Of a stretch of 6,260 bases of DNA, positions 1-5,840 are shown in pieces. The notes beneath the pieces were generated by a model, which saw nothing but the letters and a program-made list of their open reading frames with translations, did no database searches and was not told the origin of the DNA. Source of the stretch: an uncultured Candidatus Saccharibacteria bacterium (GTDB lineage Bacteria; Patescibacteriota; Saccharimonadia; Saccharimonadales; Saccharimonadaceae); the NCBI GenBank assembly GCA_938046495.1, contig CALIXG010000058.1:1-6260 (forward strand), read 5' to 3'. The stretch's first letter is position 1. Every line of letters begins with the position of its first letter. The translations under genes and the position numbers were made by a program.

Positions 1-322
<322 letters not shown>

Positions 323-325
323 GTT

Positions 326-363
326 CAAACTATTTATCTTGTCTAGATGAGATGGATAGTTTG
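326..363 (+). other. Long hairpin in the 23S-5S spacer
   Basis: Two arms, 326-343 and 346-363, can pair over up to about 17-18 positions, including four G-T wobbles. Each starts or ends with CAAACTAT / ATAGTTTG. The innermost pairs must open to form a loop around CTAG. It starts a few bases after the 23S end. Its position suggests a processing signal (an RNase III type cut site) or a spacer that keeps 23S and 5S apart. No T-run follows it, so it is not a terminator. The pairing is visible; the role is inferred. Confidence 0.6.
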
Positions 364-381
364 ATAGACTTAGCTAGTAAT

Positions 382-398
382 CGGTGCTTGATGCACCG
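382..398 (+). other. Short spacer hairpin between 23S and 5S
   Basis: The arms CGGTGC (382-387) and GCACCG (393-398) pair perfectly around a TTGAT loop. This lies in the rRNA spacer about 58 bases before the 5S gene. It lacks the cloverleaf, anticodon arm and T-loop of a tRNA, so the spacer contains no tRNA. It could help fold or process the pre-rRNA; nothing more can be said from sequence. Confidence 0.4.
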
Positions 399-455
399 CA
401 AGTCACATTTAATTTTTACACCTCATGGACATCAATATTCGCATTAACTTGCGCC

Positions 456-564
456 ATTGGTGCCCATAGCGCTGGGGAAATACCTGTTTACATTCCGAAC
501 ACAGAAGTCAAGCCCAGTAGCGGCGATAATACTGCAACAGCGGGAAGATAGCAAGGTGCCAAAT
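456..564 (+). rRNA. 5S ribosomal RNA
   Basis: This is the complete small RNA of the large ribosomal subunit. The terminal helix forms between TTGGTGCC (457-464) and GGTGCCAA (555-562), eight pairs including two wobbles. The interior has the conserved CATAGCGCTGGGGAAATACC, CATTCCGAACACAGAAGTC, AAGCCC and AGTAGCGGCGATAATACTGC blocks of bacterial 5S rRNA. Its length of about 109 bases is slightly short of the usual 115-120. The exact ends are uncertain by two or three bases. It follows the 23S gene on the same strand, the normal order of an rRNA operon. Confidence 0.95.
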
Positions 565-574
565 TATATAGAGT

Positions 575-606
575 AGCCACCCAAACGGGTGGCTTTCTGT
601 TTTTTC
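575..606 (+). terminator. Rho-independent terminator of the rRNA operon
   Basis: A perfect 8-bp stem, AGCCACCC (575-582) with GGGTGGCT (587-594), has an AAAC loop. It is followed by TTCTGTTTTTTCT. It sits just after 5S rRNA and closes the operon, so the downstream surface-protein gene needs its own promoter. Confidence 0.92.
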
Positions 607-666
607 TAGGTATCTTGTGATAATAGTCATATATATTAGTTAAGACGCCTAAAACCATATCGTTTA

Positions 667-675
667 TGGTAAAAT
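667..675 (+). promoter_or_regulatory. Extended -10 promoter of the first BspA-like gene
   Basis: TG-G-TAAAAT is an extended -10 element (TG at 667-668, hexamer 670-675). No convincing -35 hexamer lies 16-18 bases upstream, which is common for extended -10 promoters. Transcription would start near 682, at or next to the ATG at 684, giving a leaderless or almost leaderless mRNA. The same TTATG-S-TAAA-M-TA core precedes the two paralogs downstream. Confidence 0.6.
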
Positions 676-1064
676 AAATGTGTATGCAAAGTCAAAAATT
701 ACATTCTCTTAAATTATTTTTGTGGAAAAATATTTTTGTCGTAAGTGCTGGCTTTTTGGCTACTTTTCTTGGGCTAAGCTTTAATTCAAATGAAGTTTCG
801 GCACTTTTCGTGCCAACACTTTCTGCCTCAGTGGATCAAGCTAATTTGCAGGTAAATGGGAATCAGGTGATTAATTCACAGAATCAAACTAAGGAATTAC
901 AGCTTAGGTTTAATATCAATACTAATAATAGAACAGGCTATACTACCACTATTAGCTCAAGTTCTGAAAATACATCACTGGTAAATTCTGACTCCACTAG
1001 CACTAGTCAAATTTCATCAATAAGTTCAAATTTAAATCTTTCAGATTTTACTACAAATACTTGG

Positions 1065-1067
1065 TGA
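1065..1067 (+). other. In-frame TGA at a conserved glycine codon
   Basis: The frame reads N-T-W-TGA-Y-K-L here. The paralogs read NTWGYKL (GGC at 3132-3134) and NTWGYKV (GGA at 4745-4747). Frame and homology continue on both sides, so this is a single-codon change and not a frameshift. One G-to-T change of GGA gives TGA. Confidence 0.9.
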
Positions 1068-1565
1068 TATAAATTAGGTAATGCAGCTAGCTATCAGACT
1101 ATTCCTACACTTTCTGCTCCAGCAAGTGTGATCCAAACTACCGCCAAAACCAATGGCACAGACTCAAATACCATAAATATCGGTATGAAATTAAATCAGA
1201 GTTTGGAATCTGGATCCTATTCTAATACTTTAATCTTTTCTATCGTAACTAATTCATATGCCGGACAAGCGGTGATGATAAGTGGGCCAGATTTTAATAA
1301 ACGCGTTGGTGCACTCGATCCTAATCAGACTTGTCATGTAGATCCTGTCACTGGACAAAATTGTAACTTGAAGAATAAGGACAATGTTGAGTATATTAAA
1401 CGTAGTAATACGCCGCCAAACGCTTCCATGAATGCGATCAATATTGAAGATCTAGATAATTCGGATTATGAAATTAAAGCTTGGTTCAATCAAGCTGAGA
1501 AAACTATTTATTATTATTCTGAGGCTGAAAAAATTCATCTCGCACCGGATTCTTCTAGCATGTTC

Positions 1566-2342
1566 CTTTGGTTTACTAAAGTAAAATATATTGATTTGGC
1601 TATATTTGACACCAGTAGTGTGACTGACATGTCACAGATGTTTAAGTACTGCAAAGATTTAACTTCACTGAATCTCTCCAATTTTGATACATCTAATGTA
1701 ATTAACATGTCACGTATGTTTGAATATTTACATAACCTCATTGATCTAAATGTCACGAGTTTTAACACGGAGAATGTGGAAAGTATGCGAGATATGTTTG
1801 GTAACTTATGGAATTTGCCTGCTTTGAATATCGCGAGCTTTCGGACGCCAAAAGTACGAGACATGAGTCATATGTTTTATTATCTCAAACAGGTGCAAAG
1901 CTTAGATGTTTCGAAGTTTGACACTTCCAAGGTTACGGATTTTTCAGCCATGTTTCTCGGGATTTCAAATATTCAAAATTTGAATTTAGCTAATTTTAAT
2001 ACGCAAGCTGCCACCGACATGTCCTTTATGTTTTATGATATGGCTAATCTGAAGACTCTAGATATTCATAGTTTCAGGACAGAAAATGTCAAAGATATGC
2101 AACGTATGTTTACCTTTACTTCTAGAATCCTAAGCTTGGATCTTAGTCATTTTAACACCTCTAATGTAGTAAATATGGAAGATATGTTTTATGCTTGTGG
2201 TGCCAGTAATATCAATGTTTCCAATTTTAATACCCAAAACGTGGAGTCGATGGCGGGGATGTTTGGTAGTGTTTCTAATGTTCAAACCCTGGATCTTTCT
2301 TCCTTTACTACCCCTAAGGTTAAAGATTTTAGTCGCATGTTC
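1566..2342 (+). repeat. Ten tandem BspA-type LRR units, about 78 bp each
   Basis: These are ten in-frame units of 26 codons, with the ninth one codon short. The pattern is L..L.LS.FDTSNV..M..MF, each unit ending in MF. Units are well diverged at the DNA level, so this array is old compared with the one at 5204-5593. It is twice as long as the arrays of the two downstream paralogs, which explains the greater length of this gene. Confidence 0.88.
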
Positions 2343-2583
2343 CTATGCGATAATGGGCAGGTCTGTGAATTGCAAAAAATCTTAGCTTCATCTGATTTTG
2401 ATACAGCTGCGGCTAGAAATTATAGTCAAATCAATCCTACGGCCAATAAAGATATCTTCCATCGAAGATACAGTCTGCGCGGCGGCAATGGTTCACGATG
2501 GACTAATCCGGGTGAAGCTAATCTAGATGGTCTGCGCATAGACCGCTCAGGAGTGAAAGGCTACTTCACCCAGAAACCATAAC

Positions 2584-2621
2584 CGTTTAAAATCACTAAA
2601 ATAACAATTTTAAACGTTTTT
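2584..2621 (+). terminator. Rho-independent terminator after the first BspA-like gene
   Basis: The arms CGTTTAAAAT (2584-2593) and ATTTTAAACG (2607-2616) form a perfect 10-bp AT-rich stem with a 13-base loop, followed by TTTTT. It starts two bases after the TAA stop. The stem is low in G/C, so termination may be only moderate. Confidence 0.72.
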
Positions 2622-2623
2622 AC

Positions 2624-2629
2624 TATAAT
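2624..2629 (+). promoter_or_regulatory. Consensus -10 box TATAAT upstream of a mini-ORF
   Basis: A perfect TATAAT lies just past the terminator T-run. ATAACA at 2601-2606 is a poor -35 at 17-bp spacing. The predicted start point, about seven bases downstream, coincides with the ATG at 2636. AT-rich intergenic DNA yields such boxes by chance, so support is weak. Confidence 0.35.
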
Positions 2630-2635
2630 AGGAGT

Positions 2636-2701
2636 ATGATTAATAATTCTCTTCGGCAGGTTGACGCTGATTATAAGGCTCAAAAATATCTTGATGAATA
2701 A
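2636..2701 (+). CDS. Possible leaderless mini-protein of 21 residues
   Basis: The frame runs from ATG 2636 to TAA 2701 and encodes a charged peptide, MINNSLRQVDADYKAQKYLD plus a final E. It has no signal peptide, membrane segment or recognised motif. GGAG at 2631-2634 is too close to the ATG for a normal ribosome binding site, but a TATAAT seven bases upstream would give an mRNA starting at the ATG. It lies alone between a terminator and the promoter of the next BspA-like gene. It could be a real small gene, the remnant of a longer lost gene, or chance. I do not recognise it and assign no function. Confidence 0.22.
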   Translation: MINNSLRQVDADYKAQKYLDE

Positions 2702-2741
2702 TATTTTAAAATTTTTCAAGACTTTTCTTCCATTCTAGTTA

Positions 2742-2750
2742 TGCTAAACT
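2742..2750 (+). promoter_or_regulatory. Extended -10 promoter of the second BspA-like gene
   Basis: TG-C-TAAACT (TG 2742-2743, hexamer 2745-2750) matches the motif in front of both other paralogs. No good -35 is seen. A start near 2757 would leave a leader of about 27 bases before the GTG at 2784. The ATG at 2753, next to the -10 box, is followed directly by TAG and cannot be the start. Confidence 0.55.
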
Positions 2751-2771
2751 AAATGTAGTATAAAACGAATT

Positions 2772-2776
2772 AGGGA
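2772..2776 (+). promoter_or_regulatory. Ribosome binding site that supports the GTG start
   Basis: AGGGA lies seven bases before the GTG at 2784. It is the clearest Shine-Dalgarno sequence among the three paralogs. It supports GTG, since no in-frame ATG gives a complete signal peptide. Confidence 0.55.
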
Positions 2777-2783
2777 AAATATT

Positions 2784-4241
2784 GTGAATCATAAATTTTT
2801 TAAGCTTAGCTATGGTTTTGCGTTGACTCTTGTCGCCGCGGCCTTACTAAACACTAAGAATACTTCTGCCCTCTACCAGTCCAGTCTTTCGGCCTATGTT
2901 GATAATGTAAAAACTCAAGTTGACGGCGATCTTTTGCTCGACAATCCATCGGTCAAAAGGGAAATGAATCTAAATATCGGTGTTACCGCAAAAAACAAAT
3001 CTGGTTACAAGGTAGTGGTTAATTCTAAAACCGATAATACCGCGTTAAATAATTATGACCCAGCCAAGCCAGATAAAATCGAATCAATCACAAGTGTTCA
3101 ATCGCTGAATAATTTTACTGCAAACACCTGGGGCTATAAATTGTCTACTGCCACCGACTATAGTCCAATCCCAAGCCTTAGTCACCCAGCCACCGTGGCG
3201 AATAATGCCGAAAAAGAAGTTACTAACCAAAAAACTATTCTCAATCTCGGTATTAACATCGGTGATGATTTGCGTCCGGGTGATTATGTCAATCAGCTGG
3301 TAGTTTCCGTAGTGGCGAACACTTATCAAAAGGAGGCTATTATGGATAAAGGTGAAGTTTTTAATAAAGCTATCACTTATCTTGGTAAACGTAGTTCTTC
3401 GAATTTCTTTGGTCATGGCCAAGAAATGATTGAACATTTCCGTCGTAGTACTACCGCTCCCACTGCTGGCGATAAGGCTATCGAAGTTCAAGATAATCTA
3501 AATTCTGATTATGCCATTAAGGTCTGGTATAAGGAGGCAGATAAAACCGTTTACTATTACGCAGAAACCGAAAAAATCTTCCTCGCACCTGATTCTTCTA
3601 ATATGTTCAAGGATTTTACTCACGTGCAGGATCTTGATTTGGCAAAATTTGATACCACTAATGTCGTAAATATGGCAAGTATGTTTGATGGCACTGAAAA
3701 AGTCCAAAACTTGAATCTCGCAAATTTTGACACCACTCGTGTTGCTAATATGCGTAATATGTTCTCTGGTATGACCGAGCTCGCTTCGCTTGACCTTTCG
3801 AATTTTAATACTAAGCAGGTGACAGATGCATCTAATCTCTTCAATAATCTTCAAGCTGCTACCGAAATCAAGCTGGGTAACAATTTTACCCTGGAAAACG
3901 CCACCACTCTCGCAGGTATGTTTGCTAATACTTGTAAAGTTGCCAGTCTCGATCTTTCCATGCTTAATACTTCCAACGTGAGAAATTTCAGTAATCTCTT
4001 TAGTCTCACTAATAGCGGTGGCACAACTAGTGCTTGTCCGACCGGCGGTGCCTTAACTACCATTTATGCTTCGACGGGCTTTGTGGTCGACACTTCTGCT
4101 CAGGCCGAAAATCTCTTTAATGGTCGTACGAGCCTACGTGGTGGTAACGGCGCTCACGAAACCGACCCAGCTACCGCTGATAAGACCTGGCTTCGCATCG
4201 ATGCCGCCGGCACTCCGGGCTATTTTACTGCTAAGCCATAG
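2784..4241 (+). CDS. BspA family (DUF285) leucine-rich-repeat secreted surface protein
   Basis: This is an intact 485-residue paralog of the flanking genes. Residues 1-29 are a signal peptide with a likely cut after TSA. About 30-170 form the beta-rich domain (SLSAYVD, VDGDLLLDN, KSGYKVVV, NTWGYKL with glycine 117, PGDYVNQLVVSVV). A linker to about 275 includes IEHFRRS..., DYAIKVWY and TVYYYAETEKIFLAPDSSNMF, the typical lead-in to DUF285 repeats. Five LRR units cover 276-406, followed by the cap LRGGNG...WLRIDAAGTPGYFTAKP. BspA-family proteins act outside the cell in binding host or partner surfaces; that role is inferred here. There is no sorting signal or C-terminal anchor. Two cysteines flank the last repeat region (TCKV and SACPTGG) and could form a disulfide. 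Codons ending in C or G (GCC, ACC) are visibly more common than in the neighbours, hinting at a different history or expression level. It starts at GTG 2784 with AGGGA upstream. Confidence 0.93.
   Translation: MNHKFFKLSYGFALTLVAAALLNTKNTSALYQSSLSAYVDNVKTQVDGDLLLDNPSVKREMNLNIGVTAKNKSGYKVVVNSKTDNTALNNYDPAKPDKIESITSVQSLNNFTANTWGYKLSTATDYSPIPSLSHPATVANNAEKEVTNQKTILNLGINIGDDLRPGDYVNQLVVSVVANTYQKEAIMDKGEVFNKAITYLGKRSSSNFFGHGQEMIEHFRRSTTAPTAGDKAIEVQDNLNSDYAIKVWYKEADKTVYYYAETEKIFLAPDSSNMFKDFTHVQDLDLAKFDTTNVVNMASMFDGTEKVQNLNLANFDTTRVANMRNMFSGMTELASLDLSNFNTKQVTDASNLFNNLQAATEIKLGNNFTLENATTLAGMFANTCKVASLDLSMLNTSNVRNFSNLFSLTNSGGTTSACPTGGALTTIYASTGFVVDTSAQAENLFNGRTSLRGGNGAHETDPATADKTWLRIDAAGTPGYFTAKP
3609..4001 (+). 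repeat. Five tandem LRR units, about 78 bp each
   Basis: Five in-frame units of 26 codons (the fourth has 27) follow the BspA pattern LDLAKFDTTNVVNMASMF. The fourth unit is the most degenerate (EIKLGNNFTLENATTLAGMF). At the DNA level the units are clearly diverged. Confidence 0.85.
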
Positions 4242-4277
4242 TTCCGCATCGAAATTCTTCCAAATACTCTCACAACT

Positions 4278-4306
4278 AAAAATCCAAATCTATCATTTGG
4301 ATTTTT
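4278..4306 (+). terminator. Rho-independent terminator after the second BspA-like gene
   Basis: A perfect 12-bp stem, AAAAATCCAAAT (4278-4289) with ATTTGGATTTTT (4295-4306), has a CTATC loop and continues into ATTTTG. It lies 36 bases after the TAG stop. The A-run and T-run at the ends mean it may also work on the other strand. Its 3' arm overlaps the proposed -35 of the next promoter. Confidence 0.8.
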
Positions 4307-4325
4307 ATTTTGCTTATGCTAAAAT
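4297..4325 (+). promoter_or_regulatory. Promoter of the third BspA-like gene (-35 TTGGAT, extended -10 TGCTAAAAT)
   Basis: TTGGAT (4297-4302) lies exactly 17 bases before TAAAAT (4320-4325), with TG at 4317-4318 making it an extended -10. It is the best promoter of the three paralogs and shares their TTATG-S-TAAA-M-TA core. The -35 falls inside the terminator stem of the preceding gene. Transcription should start near 4331-4332. Confidence 0.65.
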
Positions 4326-4330
4326 AGGAA

Positions 4331-4354
4331 ATGACAAATCACACGGTCATATAA
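4331..4354 (+). CDS. Possible leaderless leader peptide (7 residues) ahead of the third BspA-like gene
   Basis: ATG 4331 lies six bases after the -10 box, at the expected transcription start, and reads MTNHTVI before TAA at 4352-4354. The stop is six bases before the main ATG at 4361, in the same frame, and the main start has no Shine-Dalgarno sequence. Termination and re-initiation could therefore load ribosomes on the main gene. A 7-codon frame can easily occur by chance. Confidence 0.2.
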   Translation: MTNHTVI

Positions 4355-4360
4355 AAAACT

Positions 4361-5815
4361 ATGAAAAATCTCTCTATTAACTCAAATCTATTTTTTTGGG
4401 CTAATAATATTTTAAGCTCGATATTCTTTTCTATATTATGTGCAATATTTGTAAGTATTTTTATGATTACCGATACTTACGCTACTCCTACGCCGACCTT
4501 ATCTGCTTCAATCAGCAATACAAATGTAATAGTTAACGGTAATCAAGTAATTAATTCAGAAAATAAGACTACTGAAATTCCACTACGCCTCACGGTGAAT
4601 ACTAATAACCGTACGGGTTATACTGCAACTATAAGTTCAGATTCTAATAATACTGCTCTAGTTAATGCTGGTTCTACGGTTCTCGCTAAAATAGATTCTA
4701 TTTCGGCCCCTAGTACGCTTGCCAGCCTACCAAGTAATACTTGGGGATATAAAGTGGCTAATACTTCAAGTTATAGTCCCATCCCAGCTCTATCTGCGCC
4801 TATCAGTTTTCGTCAAACTAACCAAGCAACATCCGGTCCAAGCACTAGCGATTTAAGTATCGGTATGAAATTATCTAATAATCTAGAGAATGGTAGCTAT
4901 ACTAACCGTCTGGTATTTTCTATAGTGACAAATCCAATTGATAGGCGCGCAATACTAATGAGTGGTCCAGAAATCAATAAAATCTTTAAAAGAATACATG
5001 CTGGAGGATATAAATATCGAATCTATTCTGTCAGAAGATGCTCTTACTCTGAATTGGGTCGATCTCAATATTATTCAAATATTGCGGACCCCATAGAATC
5101 AGATTATGAAATTAAGCTTTGGCTGGACCCGACCGATAAGACGGCCTATTATTACGCTGAGCCGGAAAAAGTTTATCTGAATAGGGATGCACACGCTATG
5201 TTTTCAACTATGCGTAGAATTACTTCTCTTAACCTTTCTCACTTTAATACCTCTAAAGTGACAAATATGAGCAAAATGTTTTACTATGCAGATAATCTTA
5301 CTTCTCTTGATATTTCTAGCTTTAATACTTCGAATGTAACAAATATGACTAGCATGTTTGCTAAGGTGAGTAAGCTTACTTCTCTTAACCTTTCCAACTT
5401 TAATACCTCTAAGGTAACGAGTATGCAAGCTATGTTTAGTGATATGCATAATCTCACTTCTCTTAATCTTTCCAGCTTTGATACTTCTAAGGTGACGACT
5501 ATGGGTTATATGTTTTCTAATACACCCAGTCTTACTTCTCTTGATATCTCTACTTTTGATCCTTCAAATGTGACGTATGTGGAGCGTATGTTTAGCGTTG
5601 AAGATGGGTATATAGATAAACTAGAAATAATCTATGCAAATAGTGATTTTGATATTTCAAAAATTAAAGCAAATAATAATATTAATGTATTTAAAAACCG
5701 CAAAAAGCTACGTGGTGGAAACGGCTTCTTCCTTACTTACTCAAGCGCTGATGATAAGTTCTGGCTTCGCGTGGATCGACCGGGTGTACAAGGTTACTTT
5801 ACGCGCAAATCTTAG
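4361..5815 (+). CDS. BspA family (DUF285) leucine-rich-repeat secreted surface protein
   Basis: This is an intact 484-residue paralog, closer to the first gene than to the second in its N-terminal domain (VNGNQVINSENKT, NTNNRTGYTATISSDSNNTA). Residues 1-41 are a signal peptide with a long hydrophobic core and a likely cut after TYA. The beta-rich domain runs to about 200 (NTWGYKV with glycine 129; GSYTNRLVFSIVTN). The linker keeps DYEIKLW and AYYYAEPEKVYLN. Five highly regular LRR units cover 282-411, followed by LRGGNG...FWLRVDRPGVQGYFTRKS. An adhesive role outside the cell is inferred from the family. There is no C-terminal anchor, so retention would need an uncut signal helix or binding to the wall. 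The mature protein has a single cysteine. ATG 4361 is chosen because the upstream in-frame ATG (4331) meets a stop. There is no clear ribosome binding site. The gene ends 12 bases before the convergent Nudix gene. Confidence 0.93.
   Translation: MKNLSINSNLFFWANNILSSIFFSILCAIFVSIFMITDTYATPTPTLSASISNTNVIVNGNQVINSENKTTEIPLRLTVNTNNRTGYTATISSDSNNTALVNAGSTVLAKIDSISAPSTLASLPSNTWGYKVANTSSYSPIPALSAPISFRQTNQATSGPSTSDLSIGMKLSNNLENGSYTNRLVFSIVTNPIDRRAILMSGPEINKIFKRIHAGGYKYRIYSVRRCSYSELGRSQYYSNIADPIESDYEIKLWLDPTDKTAYYYAEPEKVYLNRDAHAMFSTMRRITSLNLSHFNTSKVTNMSKMFYYADNLTSLDISSFNTSNVTNMTSMFAKVSKLTSLNLSNFNTSKVTSMQAMFSDMHNLTSLNLSSFDTSKVTTMGYMFSNTPSLTSLDISTFDPSNVTYVERMFSVEDGYIDKLEIIYANSDFDISKIKANNNINVFKNRKKLRGGNGFFLTYSSADDKFWLRVDRPGVQGYFTRKS
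5204..5593 (+). repeat. Five near-identical 78-bp LRR repeats
   Basis: The unit is exactly 78 bp. CTTACTTCTCTT or a one-to-two-base variant recurs at 5219, 5297, 5375, 5453 and 5531, followed by similar codons for NLSxFNTSKVTxMxxMF. Similarity extends to synonymous sites, unlike the arrays in the other two paralogs, so copies were recently duplicated or homogenised. Confidence 0.9.
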
Positions 5816-5817
5816 TG

Positions 5818-5840
5818 CCTGAATAAATTATTTATACAGG
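5818..5840 (+). terminator. Weak hairpin between convergent genes, possible bidirectional terminator
   Basis: CCTG (5818-5821) pairs with CAGG (5837-5840), then one A-A mismatch, then an AT-rich inner stem around 5829. No T-run follows directly on either strand. It spans the stop codon of the Nudix gene. It could slow both converging transcripts, but it is a poor intrinsic terminator. Confidence 0.3.

Larger units (their letters stand above)
678..2582 (+). pseudogene. BspA family (DUF285) leucine-rich-repeat surface protein, interrupted by an in-frame TGA
   Basis: This is one reading frame of 634 codons broken only at codon 130 (TGA, 1065-1067). Naive callers would split it into 678-1067 and about 1128-2582. 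Residues 1-42 are a signal peptide: a basic start, a hydrophobic core and a likely cut after VSA. About 43-210 form a beta-rich domain (PTLSASVD, VNGNQVINS, NNRTGY, SGSYSNTL) shared with both downstream paralogs. Residues 297-555 hold ten BspA-type LRR units, and 600 to the end is the cap LRGGNG...LRID...GYFTQKP. The family is secreted and implicated in adhesion. The mature part has six cysteines, more than its paralogs, so disulfides are possible. There is no LPXTG or C-terminal membrane helix. ATG 684 is an alternative start that fits a leaderless message. If TGA is a true stop, only a 129-residue exported stub is made, because the downstream part lacks a signal peptide. Otherwise the TGA is an error or is read through. 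Confidence 0.8.

Noticed and set aside
364..455. tRNA gene in the 23S-5S spacer
   Set aside because: Only a simple 6-bp hairpin is present. There is no TTCGA-type T-loop, anticodon arm or acceptor pairing.
1062..1067. Mycoplasma-type code 4 (UGA read as tryptophan)
   Set aside because: Paralogs have glycine, not tryptophan, at this place, and tryptophan codons elsewhere are all TGG.
1535..1864. Antisense reading frames through the LRR arrays (also 3498-3854, 3620-3844, 3851-4063 and 5204-5449)
   Set aside because: They arise from the 78-bp periodicity of the repeats on the coding strand. They have no promoter or ribosome binding site and mirror the repeat pattern.
2191..2385. 64-codon + strand frame within the first paralog (and 5634-5822 in the third)
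   Set aside because: These are out-of-frame shadows of conserved LRR and cap coding sequence.
678..2582. Genetic code 25 (UGA read as glycine) for the whole window
   Set aside because: Only one in-frame TGA is seen against roughly 70 GGN glycines in the three paralogs, and none in the visible Nudix frame. Code-25 genomes use TGA for glycine much more often. It is kept only as a testable alternative for the single site.
3084..3491. 135-codon reading frame on the - strand inside the second paralog
   Set aside because: It is a shadow of a well-supported coding region with clear homology to its neighbours.
4066..4380. 104-codon + strand frame bridging the second and third paralogs
   Set aside because: It overlaps the conserved C-terminal cap of the second gene in another frame and runs across the terminator and promoter, with no start signal.
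5204..5593. CRISPR array
   Set aside because: The 78-bp units are contiguous, in frame and coding for LRRs, with no short repeats separated by unique spacers.
667..5815. Insertion sequence or composite mobile element carrying the paralogs
   Set aside because: No transposase, terminal inverted repeats or target-site duplications were seen around the array.
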